NCBI RefSeq assembly: GCF_013044135.1
Contig: NZ_JABEPP010000001.1
Coordinates: forward strand, 806,001-870,000
DNA from: Enterovirga aerilata
GTDB lineage: Bacteria; Pseudomonadota; Alphaproteobacteria; Rhizobiales; Beijerinckiaceae
DNA length: 64,000 nucleotides
Direction of reading: 5' to 3'
Position numbers and translations under genes: made by a program. Below the pieces are notes generated by a model. The model did not search any database. It was not told the DNA's origin and saw nothing but the letters and a program-made list of their open reading frames with translations. Below, one piece after another: positions 36,159-43,953 of the stretch (its first letter is position 1; each line of letters starts with the position of its first letter).

Positions 36159-37040
36159 TTACCGGGCCTTTGCGAAAAGCTGCTCGATGCGGGCGGCTTC
36201 ACCGTTGCCTACGATCTCGCCGATCTCCGAGAATTTCGTCATCTCCGGGATGATCGCCTCGGTCGTGCCAGTCTCGTGCAGAGCGGCGAGGAGCTTCGTC
36301 TGCGCTGCGACGCTGACCTGGATCAGCGACAGCGGGTACAGGGCCATGGCGAAGCCGAAAGCCTTAAGTTGCTGGGCGCTGTACATCGGCCGGATCGTCT
36401 CGGCCGCGACGTAGATCACCGGGATGGAAACGCTTCGGGCGATTGTCTCGAGCTCGGCCGGCGTGGAGAGGGAGGGGACCATCACGGCGTCAGCACCCGC
36501 TGCCTCCATCACGCGGCAGCGCCGGGCCGCTTCCTCAACCCCGAGGATGGTGACGGCGTCGGTGCGGCCAATGATCAGGAAATCCGGCGAGAGCCGGGCC
36601 CGGCACGCGACTTGAAGCCGAGCGGTCATCTCGTCCTCCGACGCCAGCTCCTTGCCGGCCATCGCACCGCACTTCTTGGGCATGCGCTGGTCTTCGAGAT
36701 GCAGCCCGCCAAGGCCTGCGCGCTCCAATCCGCGCACCGTCTCCCAGATGTTCACTGGGCCGCCATAGCCGGTATCCGCATCCGTGATGACGGGTACGGT
36801 GACCGCCTCGGCGATCCGCTGTCCCTGGACAATCACCTCGCTCATCGTGACGATGCCGACATCCGGCTTTCCGAGGCTCGCCGCGTAGGAGAAGCCCGAG
36901 ATGTAGACCGCCTCGAAGCCCGCGCTCTCGATGAGGCGGGCACCAAGCGCATCGTGGCAGCCCGGCACCATCGCGAGGTCCGGGCCGGCCAGCATCCGGC
37001 GCAGCTTCTCGCCGGGGCTCGTCACGCTGGCTTGGCTCAT
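36159..37040 (-). CDS. Isocitrate lyase/PEP mutase family protein
   Basis: This is a 293-residue TIM-barrel protein. The metal-binding DADTGYGGPVNIWETVR block is intact. The active-site loop reads EDQRMPKKCGAMAGKE, so the catalytic Cys is kept but the following His of the usual K-K/R-C-G-H is Ala. C-C cleavage of a 2-hydroxydicarboxylate is expected from the family, with altered acid-base chemistry possible. The ATG at 37040 overlaps the binding-protein stop by four bases. It is a distant paralogue of the lyase at 19300. Confidence 0.84.
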   Translation of the reverse strand: MSQASVTSPGEKLRRMLAGPDLAMVPGCHDALGARLIESAGFEAVYISGFSYAASLGKPDVGIVTMSEVIVQGQRIAEAVTVPVITDADTGYGGPVNIWETVRGLERAGLGGLHLEDQRMPKKCGAMAGKELASEDEMTARLQVACRARLSPDFLIIGRTDAVTILGVEEAARRCRVMEAAGADAVMVPSLSTPAELETIARSVSIPVIYVAAETIRPMYSAQQLKAFGFAMALYPLSLIQVSVAAQTKLLAALHETGTTEAIIPEMTKFSEIGEIVGNGEAARIEQLFAKAR

Positions 37041-38092
37041 TGCGAAGCCCTGGCGGTCTTCTCGACCTCGGCCTGGTCGAACGCGTTGATGGCCGGCACG
37101 AAGGCGTTCGTGAACATGTCCGACGGCTTCACATCGTCCTTCAGCTCGCCGGTCGACTTCATGAAGTTGATCGTCTCCGCGGCGGAGCTGGGCGGCATCT
37201 CGCCCCATTTCGCGCCCGGCTCGACCTTCAGGAACTCGATGCGGGTCTCGACGATATGCAGCGCCTGGCGCAGGGCCTCGGCGTCGGAGAGGTTGCTCGG
37301 CTTCGTGGCCGGGAACACGGTCCAATGCGCCTTCACGGCAGCTTCGGGATTGGCGATCGTGAAGGCGGTGCCTTCGGCCACGCAGCGCAGGAACTTGCCG
37401 ACCACCTCCGGATTGGCAGCCGCATAGTCGTCGCGCGTGAAGATCGAGCTGCCCCAGTTCAGCTTCTCGGCGGCCTCGCTGGTGAAGCGGCGGAACTTGA
37501 GCCCCATGTTCTCGGCCGTGGCGAGCTGAGAATCCCAGGTGCCCCAGGCTTCGACGCGGCCCGCGCGCAAAGCCGCGACCGCCTGGGCGCCCGCGCCGGT
37601 CTCGATCCAGCTCACATCCTTCTCCGGGTCGAGCCCGACCTCGGTCATCATACCCTTAAAGACGCGATATTGCTGCGCGCCGTAGGAGAAAACGCCGACT
37701 GTCTTGCCCTTGAAATCCTTCAGGTCCTTGATCGGGCTCGCCTCGGGCACGACGAGGAAGACGAAGTTCTTCCGCATGTTCATGTAGACGGCCTTGATCG
37801 GGCCGCCCTTCGAACGGGCGATGATCGCCGCCGCCGGGCCCGAGAGCACGAACTCGACGCGCCCTGTCAGCAACGCCTGCACGGCCGCGTTCGTGTTCGT
37901 TGGCTGGATTTCGACCGCAAGCCCCTCCCTTTCCCAACACTTCGTGTGGATCGGGACGGAGGTGTTGTTCGCCTGGGACACATCGATGACCGTCGAGCCG
38001 ACGGCCATGGTGACCTTCTGCTGCGCCGATGCGGGCAGGACGGCAAAAAGCGACGCGGAAGCGCCGAGAAGTGTCGCGAGAAGCCGGCTGAT
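37037..38092 (-). CDS. NitT/TauT-type ABC transporter substrate-binding protein with apparent ATC start
   Basis: This is a periplasmic binding protein of the NMT1/SsuA type; the mature part has VFVLSGPAA-type ligand loops (RVEFVLSGPAAAIIARSKGG) and GKTVGVFSYGAQQYRVF. The only ATG near the N-terminus (38008) would remove the signal peptide. Upstream the frame encodes a perfect Sec signal (SRLLATLLGASASLFAVLP then ASAQQKV), and AGGAGG stands five bases before an ATC codon at 38092-38090, with no ATG, GTG or TTG in frame back to a stop at 38161-38159. The start is therefore probably ATC, or an ATG lost by mutation or base-calling error. Confidence 0.78.
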   Translation of the reverse strand: MSRLLATLLGASASLFAVLPASAQQKVTMAVGSTVIDVSQANNTSVPIHTKCWEREGLAVEIQPTNTNAAVQALLTGRVEFVLSGPAAAIIARSKGGPIKAVYMNMRKNFVFLVVPEASPIKDLKDFKGKTVGVFSYGAQQYRVFKGMMTEVGLDPEKDVSWIETGAGAQAVAALRAGRVEAWGTWDSQLATAENMGLKFRRFTSEAAEKLNWGSSIFTRDDYAAANPEVVGKFLRCVAEGTAFTIANPEAAVKAHWTVFPATKPSNLSDAEALRQALHIVETRIEFLKVEPGAKWGEMPPSSAAETINFMKSTGELKDDVKPSDMFTNAFVPAINAFDQAEVEKTARASQ

Positions 38093-38131
38093 GGTTTCCT
38101 CCTGTCCGGCCGCTTGGCGACCGCCTTCTTG

Positions 38132-38157
38132 GACGGGAACCTGAGCAGGTTCCCGTC
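38132..38157. promoter_or_regulatory. 26-bp perfect palindrome in the transporter-operon leader
   Basis: GACGGGAACCTG and CAGGTTCCCGTC are perfect 12-base inverted arms around AG. It lies between the TetR-type element at 38160-38183 and the binding-protein start, so it is in the promoter or the 5' leader of the leftward operon. It could be a second operator or an RNA hairpin that affects translation. Confidence 0.65.
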
Positions 38158-38159
38158 TT

Positions 38160-38183
38160 CAAACAACGTACTCGGTAGTATGT
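38160..38183. promoter_or_regulatory. Candidate TetR operator, copy 1 (transporter/lyase operon)
   Basis: This 24-bp element is identical to 43894-43917, and the following ten bases match in eight positions. Its core ACGTACTCGGTAGTATGT is a partial palindrome with the pattern ACnTACT-N4-AGTAnGT. It lies just upstream of the binding-protein gene, between it and tauD. The TetR protein at 42014 is the obvious candidate binder. Confidence 0.75.
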
Positions 38184-38193
38184 TTGACGTCAA

Positions 38194-39057
38194 TCAGGCG
38201 GCCTGCGCCATCTCCTCGTCCGCCACGATGTAGCCGAGCGGCTCGCCGAGCAGCGTCGTGCGGTAGAGGCGGCGCGGGATGTTGATGTCGTAGTCGTCGA
38301 GCGCCAGGTGCATCGCGCAGCGATTGTCCCAGGCGATCATGTCGTCCGGCTGCCAGCGGTGTCGGTAGGTGAATTCCGGCTGCACCGAATGGCGGAACAG
38401 GTATTCGAGGATCGGCTGCGCCTCCTCGTCCTTCATGCCGACGATCCCGGTGGTGGTCATCTCGGCGACGAACAGCGCCTTCCGGCCGGTCTCTGGGTGG
38501 ACGCGCACGACGGGCTGGGCGACCGGCGGATTGCGCTTACGCACGTCGGACAGGTCGCGCCCGCGCGAATGCCTGGCGACCGTCATGTCCTGGATGCCCC
38601 AAAGGCCGTCCAGTAGCTCCTTCATCTTGTCCGACAACGTCTCGTAGGCGAGGTACATGTTGGCGAACATCGTGTCGCCGCCGACTGGCGGAATGACCTC
38701 GCAGCGCAGGAGCGAGCCGCGCGCGGGGCGCAGCGTCGTGGACAGATCGGAATGCCATTGCCGGCCGACCGGCTGCTTGCGGCCGTCGATGACGGCGTTC
38801 ACCACCGGCAGGATCTCGTGGAAGTCCGGATCGCGGAACTTCGGGATGGTGCGATGGTCGTCGAGCTCGCCGAAGCGGCGGCTGAACGCGACGTGCTGCT
38901 CGTGGGTGAGCTTCTGGCCGCGGAACAGCAGGATGACGTGGTCCTGCCAAGCCTTCTCGATCGCAGCGAAATCCGCGTCGCTGATGGGCTTCGTGAGATC
39001 GACGCCGCCGATCTCGGCACCGATGCCGGCCGAAAGCTTCGTGACTTGTATCGCCAT
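38194..39057 (-). CDS. TauD/TfdA family 2-oxoglutarate-dependent dioxygenase
   Basis: This is a 287-residue Fe(II)/2-oxoglutarate oxygenase. The facial triad is His102 and Asp104 (RQWHSDLS) and His250 (RCAMHLAL), and Arg266 in RLYRTTLLG binds 2-oxoglutarate. FRGQKLTHEQHVAFSRRFGEL is the conserved N-terminal block. Family members hydroxylate taurine, alkyl sulfates, 2,4-D or carnitine-like compounds and release the group attached to the hydroxylated carbon. It follows the enoyl-CoA hydratase gene by 49 bases and precedes the transporter operon. The substrate is unknown. Confidence 0.88.
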   Translation of the reverse strand: MAIQVTKLSAGIGAEIGGVDLTKPISDADFAAIEKAWQDHVILLFRGQKLTHEQHVAFSRRFGELDDHRTIPKFRDPDFHEILPVVNAVIDGRKQPVGRQWHSDLSTTLRPARGSLLRCEVIPPVGGDTMFANMYLAYETLSDKMKELLDGLWGIQDMTVARHSRGRDLSDVRKRNPPVAQPVVRVHPETGRKALFVAEMTTTGIVGMKDEEAQPILEYLFRHSVQPEFTYRHRWQPDDMIAWDNRCAMHLALDDYDINIPRRLYRTTLLGEPLGYIVADEEMAQAA

Positions 39058-39106
39058 TTCTTCCTCCGTGATGTCCGCCTTGTCGCGGGTGCTTGTCCTG
39101 GTCCTG

Positions 39107-39877
39107 TCAACGGCCCTTGAAGACTGGCCTCCTCTTCTCGAGGAAGGCCGCCCGGCCTTCCTCGAAATCCTCGCTCGAGAAGAGCAGCGCCTGCCCGTCG
39201 AGCTCGGCTGACAGCGCTTCGTCGAGGGATGCAGCGTGCGTCATGTGCGCCTTGGTCAGGCCCACCGCGAGCGGGGGGGCGGCGGCGAACCCGACCGCGA
39301 CGGCGATCGCTTCGTCGAGCAGCCGCTCGTCCGGTACGAGCCGGTCGAGGAGGCGAGAGGCGAGGGCTTCCTCGCCGCCCGTCACGGGCGCAGCGAACAG
39401 GATCCGCTTCGCCTCGCCAGGCGTGACGCGGCGCGCGAGCGACCAGCCGAGCGCGAGATCCGCCATCAGGCCGACCTTGGCGAAGGCCGAGCAGAAGCGC
39501 GTGCCGGGGCTGCCGACGACGTAGTCGCACGCGAGGGCGAGCGACATGCCCGCTCCGAAAGCGTTGCCGTTCACGGCCGCCACCACCGGCTTCGGCCCGC
39601 AGACGATCGTGCGAAGCAGCCCGTGCGAATGCGCCATGCGGGCGCGGGACGCCGCCGGATCACGGCTTGGCAGGCTGGACAGATCGCCGCCTGCACAGAA
39701 GCTGCTTGCCGTGCCGGTGAGGACGATCGCGCGGCATTCACCATCAGCCGTCAGATCGTCGAAGGCGTGCACGAGACCGCCGCGCAGCTCCGGCGACAGA
39801 GCGTTTCGGCGCTCCGGCATGTTCATCGTGACGATCGCGACGGCGCCGCGGCGTTCGGTCAGGACGGGAGCGTTCAC
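39107..39877 (-). CDS. Enoyl-CoA hydratase/isomerase family protein
   Basis: This is a 256-residue crotonase-fold protein. The oxyanion-hole segments are SSFCAGGDLSSLPSRD and GNAFGAGMSLALACDYVVG. The region where classical hydratases have paired Glu residues reads AFAKVGLMADLALGWSLARRV, with Asp in place of the second Glu, a pattern seen in isomerases such as PaaG. The GTG start at 39877 overlaps the SDR stop by four bases. It belongs to the leftward TetR-linked operon. Confidence 0.86.
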   Translation of the reverse strand: MNAPVLTERRGAVAIVTMNMPERRNALSPELRGGLVHAFDDLTADGECRAIVLTGTASSFCAGGDLSSLPSRDPAASRARMAHSHGLLRTIVCGPKPVVAAVNGNAFGAGMSLALACDYVVGSPGTRFCSAFAKVGLMADLALGWSLARRVTPGEAKRILFAAPVTGGEEALASRLLDRLVPDERLLDEAIAVAVGFAAAPPLAVGLTKAHMTHAASLDEALSAELDGQALLFSSEDFEEGRAAFLEKRRPVFKGR

Positions 39878-40686
39878 GCGGCCTCCTTCCCGAGCCCGGC
39901 CGGGCGCATGTCGACAGGTGCGGCCAGGAAGCTCCCGCCGTCGACCCGCAGGATCTGGCCCGTGATCATTCCCGCCGCTGGCGAAAGGAGGAAGGCCACG
40001 AACTCGGCCACTTCCGCAGGTTCGACAAGCCGGCGGATCGGCGTCTCGCGGCGGAGGCGGTCCCGGAGTTCCGGCGTGCTGTTCGCCTGGAACGCGGGTG
40101 TTGCGACGGTGCCGGGCGCGATGCAGTTCACGCGAATGTCGTCGGCGGCCCATTCCAGGGCCAGAGCCTTGGTCAGCCCTGCGACGCCCGACCGGGCCGC
40201 GACGGAATGCGCCATGCCGAGTGCTCCCCGCTCCGCACCCGTAAGCGAGATCGACAGGATGCTGCCGCCGCCGCGGAACAGCGGGCGCGCGGCCTGGCAC
40301 AGGTGAAAGACGGCCGTGAGATTGAGGTCGATGACGGCCTGCCAGCCGCGCGGGCGGATGTCTTCCGCGGCGGCGTAGAACTGTCCACCGGCGTTGTTCA
40401 CCAGTCCGGTGAGACCGTGCCTGGACGCGAACTCGGCGAGCGCCGTGCGCGCGGCATCAGCGTCGCGCACGTCGCACGGGATCGGGACGAAGCGCCCGCC
40501 CGCAGCCGCAACTGCGGACGCCGTCTGGTCCAGCGGCTCCGCGCGACGGCCGCAGCCGCCGACGACCGCGCCGAGGCGCGCCAGCCGTTCGGCGATGGCG
40601 CGGCCGATGCCCGTGCCCGCGCCGGTGACGAAGACGGCGGCGCCGTCCAGCGCTCCCTCGCGGAAGATGTCGGCGGCCCGTGTCAT
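39874..40686 (-). CDS. SDR family protein lacking the usual Tyr/Lys pair (dienoyl/enoyl-CoA reductase-like)
   Basis: This is a 270-residue short-chain dehydrogenase fold with VTGAGTGIGRAIAERLARLG, LVNNAGG and VNCIAPGTVATPAF. At the active-site helix, where most SDRs have YxxxK, it reads AHSVAARSGVAGLTKALALE, so Tyr and Lys are absent. Mammalian-type 2,4-dienoyl-CoA and trans-2-enoyl-CoA reductases also deviate here and act on CoA esters, which would fit the surrounding CoA-ligase and hydratase genes. It overlaps both neighbours (ATGA with the ligase, GTGA with the hydratase). The reductase call is inferred. Confidence 0.8.
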   Translation of the reverse strand: MTRAADIFREGALDGAAVFVTGAGTGIGRAIAERLARLGAVVGGCGRRAEPLDQTASAVAAAGGRFVPIPCDVRDADAARTALAEFASRHGLTGLVNNAGGQFYAAAEDIRPRGWQAVIDLNLTAVFHLCQAARPLFRGGGSILSISLTGAERGALGMAHSVAARSGVAGLTKALALEWAADDIRVNCIAPGTVATPAFQANSTPELRDRLRRETPIRRLVEPAEVAEFVAFLLSPAAGMITGQILRVDGGSFLAAPVDMRPAGLGKEAA

Positions 40687-42017
40687 CAGTCGTCGGCCCG
40701 GACGAGGCGCTTGGCCTTGTGGGTCGTGCGCTCCAGGCTGCCCGGCGGCAGCAGCTCGATCTCGGCGCGGATCGACAGACGCTGCTTGATCGCCTCGGCC
40801 AAGCGGGCGGGGAGGGCAGGATCACTGCCTTCCACCCGCAGCCGAATGCCCTTGAGAAAGCCTGTCGCGTCATCCCTGACGGAGCGATCGACGACGATCT
40901 GGTACTCGTCCCCGAGCCCCGGGATCGCGCGAACCACGTCCTCGACCGCGGACGGGAACACGTTGACGCCGCGCACGATCAGCATGTCGTCGGCCCGGCC
41001 GTGCACGCCGCCGACGAGCCGCGCGTGCGTCCGGCCGCAGCCGCATCGCGAGCGGTCCCGCACGACGATGTCCCCGGTCCACCAGCGGACGAGCGGCCCA
41101 GCCTGCTTGTCGAGATGGGTGACGACGAGGACGCCCGGCGTGCCGTCCGGCACGGGCGCCTTCGTGTCCGGATCGACGATCTCGGCGCAGACGAAGTCCT
41201 CCGCGATATGCGGGCCGCTCTGCGCCTCGCACTCGCCCGCGATGGGCTGGAATTCGAGGCAGCCGTAGAAGTCGTAGCAGCGGGCATCCCAGAGATCCTG
41301 AATGCGCTTGCGCGTGGCGGGCACGCTCGCGCCCGGCTCGCCGCCGACCATGATGGCCCGCACCTTCGAGGTCGCCGGCGACAGGCCGCGCTTCTCGATC
41401 TCCTCTCCCAGATGGACGATGAACGAGGGCGTGCCGCACAGGACCGTCGTGCCGTATTCGAAGATCGTCGAGATTTGGCGCGCGGTGTCCTGGCTCCCGG
41501 CCGGGATGCAGGTCGCCCCGGCGCGCTGGTAACCGAGCGTCGCCCCGAGCCCGCCGACGAACCACGTGTAGGTGAACAGGCACTGGAAGACGTCGCCCGG
41601 CTCCACGCCCTGCGCGTGCGCCGTGCGGGCATAGAGGTCCGCCCAGCGATCGAGGTCGCGCTGCGTCCAGAATTGCGGCGTGGGCTTCGCGGTCGTGCCC
41701 GACGAGAAGTGGATACGCCGGACCTCGCTCATCGGCACCGAGACGAAGCGGCCGTGCGGCGGAGCGGCAGCCACGGACGCGACGTAGTCGGCCTTGTGGG
41801 TGAAGGGCAGCGCGGTGATGTCCGACAACTCGCGGATCTCCTCCGGCTCGAAGCCCATCCGGCCGAATAGGTCGCCGTAATGGCCGGGGGAGCGGGCGAG
41901 GCGTCCGAGCTGCTCGCGAAGCCGCTCGAGCTGATAGGACTCTAGCTCGTCTCGGCTCCAGGATTCGACCGGGCTCCAATGCCCCGCCGATCCGGTCTGA
42001 TCGAGGGCGGCGCTCAT
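40686..42017 (-). CDS. Phenylacetate-CoA ligase (PaaK)-type AMP-dependent CoA ligase
   Basis: This is a 443-residue acyl- or aryl-CoA ligase. IHFSSGTTAKPTPQFWT is the ATP-binding P-loop of the PaaK branch, GCLEFQPIAGECEAQSG and VVTHLDKQAGPLVRWWTGD are the later adenylation motifs, and a CGCG zinc-like pair occurs in RSRCGCGRTHARLVGG as in PaaK. The C-terminal lid domain is present (RGVNVFPSAVEDVV). It activates a carboxylic acid for the beta-oxidation-like enzymes encoded around it. Start and stop overlap the flanking genes by a few bases. Its exact acid is unknown. Confidence 0.88.
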   Translation of the reverse strand: MSAALDQTGSAGHWSPVESWSRDELESYQLERLREQLGRLARSPGHYGDLFGRMGFEPEEIRELSDITALPFTHKADYVASVAAAPPHGRFVSVPMSEVRRIHFSSGTTAKPTPQFWTQRDLDRWADLYARTAHAQGVEPGDVFQCLFTYTWFVGGLGATLGYQRAGATCIPAGSQDTARQISTIFEYGTTVLCGTPSFIVHLGEEIEKRGLSPATSKVRAIMVGGEPGASVPATRKRIQDLWDARCYDFYGCLEFQPIAGECEAQSGPHIAEDFVCAEIVDPDTKAPVPDGTPGVLVVTHLDKQAGPLVRWWTGDIVVRDRSRCGCGRTHARLVGGVHGRADDMLIVRGVNVFPSAVEDVVRAIPGLGDEYQIVVDRSVRDDATGFLKGIRLRVEGSDPALPARLAEAIKQRLSIRAEIELLPPGSLERTTHKAKRLVRADD

Positions 42018-42667
42018 TTGGCCATCCTCAGGCCGGACATGGCGAAGTCCACGATCGTGTCGGCGAGCGCCTTGCGGTCAGCGGCCGACTGGTTGCGGCG
42101 CGGCCGGTACCAGAGGGTCGTCCAATTCAGGGCGCCGAAGAACGCCTTCACGACGATGCGAACATTCTGGTGCGGGATCGCGCCTTCCCGAATGGCTTCC
42201 TCGATCGTGTCGGAGAACAGCTTCTCGTATTTGTCGCGAAGGTTGAGGATATGCTTAAGGGTGGCCCGCTGTTGTTCTGTCGTCTGCCCGGCAAGGTGCA
42301 TCTCGAGGCCCTGCACGGCAACGCGCTGATAGGCAAAGTTCTGAATAATGACGGTGATATGAGCGCTCGCCATGGCGCGCAGGCGGTCGATGGCAGCCCC
42401 TTCCTGCTGTGCAGCCTCCTGCACGGCCGCGAGATCCATCTCCATCCCGCGCAGATGGACGTCGAAGAAGAGATCGGTCTTGCTCCGGTAGTGGTGATAG
42501 ACCCGGCCCTTGGTGGCGCCGAGAAGATCGCAGACATCGTCGATGCTCGTCGCCGCGAAGCCCTTCTGCATGAACGCTTCGGCGGCAGCGTCGAGGATCT
42601 CCGTCCGGCTCGCGCTGTCCGTGCTCGTCGCGACCGGCCGGCGCAGGCTCGCTACTCCGCCGCGCAT
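42014..42667 (-). CDS. TetR family transcriptional regulator
   Basis: This is a 217-residue regulator. The N-terminal helix-turn-helix is ILDAAAEAFMQKGFAATSID and LLGATKGRVYHHYRSKTDLF, and the C-terminal part is a helical ligand pocket. The protein lies inside a CoA-metabolism operon, so an acyl-CoA inducer is likely, as for FadR/PsrA-type TetR proteins. The start overlaps the acyl-CoA dehydrogenase gene by 16 bases. Two identical 24-bp palindromic elements at 38160 and 43894 are its probable operators. Confidence 0.9.
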   Translation of the reverse strand: MRGGVASLRRPVATSTDSASRTEILDAAAEAFMQKGFAATSIDDVCDLLGATKGRVYHHYRSKTDLFFDVHLRGMEMDLAAVQEAAQQEGAAIDRLRAMASAHITVIIQNFAYQRVAVQGLEMHLAGQTTEQQRATLKHILNLRDKYEKLFSDTIEEAIREGAIPHQNVRIVVKAFFGALNWTTLWYRPRRNQSAADRKALADTIVDFAMSGLRMAK

Positions 42668-43836
42668 AGGCGCTCCTCCAGGCTCTTGAATTCCGATTTG
42701 ATGGCCCGGGCGAGAACGAGGCGCTGGATCTCCGAGGTGCCCTCGTAAATCTCGGTCGCTTTCTGGTCCCGATAGATGCGCTCGACGAGGTTCGGCTTCA
42801 CGAAGCCCTGGCCGCCGAAGACCTGCACGCCGACATCCGCGGCCTCGTGCGCGACCTCGCTGCAGAACAGCTTGGCCTGCGCCCCGATCGCCGTGACATC
42901 CTCGCCCTCGTCGTAGGCATAGGCAGCCTCGAAGGCGAGCATGCGTCCGGCCGAGATGCGGGTCGCGAGGTCCGCGAGCTTGAAGCCGACACCCTGGTGG
43001 TCGATCAGCGGGCTGCCGAAAGTGGTCCGCTCGACGGCCCGTCGGCATGCCGCCTCGTAGGCCGCGATCGCCAAGCCGATCGACTGGGCCGCAACCGTGA
43101 TGCGACCGATGTTCAGCGTCGCCAACGCGAGCCTGAGGGCCGAGCCCGGAGGCGAGAGCAGCCGGTCCGCCGGCACCCAGGTGTCGAGGACGACGGACGC
43201 GTTTACCGTCCCGCGCATCCCCATCTTGTCCTCGCGCGCCTCGTCGTCGACCCCGTCGGCATCGCTGTCGACGATGAAGGCCGCAATGCCGCGGCGCCCG
43301 GTGCCGGGCGCCGTCTGCGCGAAGACGACATAGAGGTCGCAGATGCCGCCATTGCCGATCCAGCACTTCTCGCCTCGGATCCGCCAGCCCGTGCCTTCGC
43401 GTGTTGCGACGGTCTCCATTGCGGCGGGGTCCGAGCCTGCGTTGCGCTCGCTCAGCGCGAAGGAGATGGCCTTGCGGTCGCGCGCCACGGCGCCGAGGAA
43501 CTTCGCCTTCTGCTCGGGCGAGCCGCCGAGGAGAACCGGGGTCGCGCCGAGCTGGAGCGTCGCCGCGATCCCGCTCGTCGAGGCGCAGCCGCCCGCCATC
43601 TGCTCCATGGCGGCGCAGAAGGCCATCAGCGAAGCGCCGCCGCCGCCATAGGCGCTGGGCAGGAACATGGTCGCGATGCCGGAATCATAGAGAAGCTCGA
43701 CATTCTCGGCCGGGTAGCGCTGCTCGCGATCAATCTCGGGAGCGCGAGGGGCGAAATGGCGCGTCGTGAGGTCGGCCGCGACGTCGCGCCAATTGCGCGA
43801 CGCCTCATCCAACCGAGGAGTCCAAATCGTCGCCAT
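42652..43836 (-). CDS. Acyl-CoA dehydrogenase
   Basis: This is a 394-residue FAD flavoprotein that introduces the alpha,beta double bond in an acyl-CoA. ISFALSERNAGSDPAAMETVA is the FAD-contact block, and IYEGTSEIQRLVLARAI near the C-terminus holds the catalytic-region Glu. I use the ATG at 43836 (MATIWTPRLDEASRNW); earlier in-frame residues are not family-like. It is the first gene of the leftward operon and faces the rightward SDR-led operon across a shared promoter with the TetR-type element. Confidence 0.92.
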   Translation of the reverse strand: MATIWTPRLDEASRNWRDVAADLTTRHFAPRAPEIDREQRYPAENVELLYDSGIATMFLPSAYGGGGASLMAFCAAMEQMAGGCASTSGIAATLQLGATPVLLGGSPEQKAKFLGAVARDRKAISFALSERNAGSDPAAMETVATREGTGWRIRGEKCWIGNGGICDLYVVFAQTAPGTGRRGIAAFIVDSDADGVDDEAREDKMGMRGTVNASVVLDTWVPADRLLSPPGSALRLALATLNIGRITVAAQSIGLAIAAYEAACRRAVERTTFGSPLIDHQGVGFKLADLATRISAGRMLAFEAAYAYDEGEDVTAIGAQAKLFCSEVAHEAADVGVQVFGGQGFVKPNLVERIYRDQKATEIYEGTSEIQRLVLARAIKSEFKSLEERLCAAE

Positions 43837-43893
43837 CGCTCGGTATCGTCTCCACCCCGCGACCGCCACGTCGCGGCCGCATCTTCTCGCTTG

Positions 43894-43917
43894 CAAACAA
43901 CGTACTCGGTAGTATGT
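43894..43917. promoter_or_regulatory. Candidate TetR operator, copy 2 (divergent promoter)
   Basis: This 24-bp element is identical to 38160-38183. Here it lies in the divergent promoter, 57 bases from the acyl-CoA dehydrogenase start (43836) and 36 bases from the SDR start (43954), so one bound regulator could control both directions. Confidence 0.78.
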
Positions 43918-43953
43918 ATGCCGTCAACGTCCATGCTCTACGAAGAGCTGCGA

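Noticed and set aside
38008-38010. ATG at 38008 as the start of the binding protein
   Set aside because: It lies after the signal-peptide cleavage region and would leave a periplasmic receptor in the cytoplasm; the ribosome-binding site is 85 bases further upstream, at the ATC codon.
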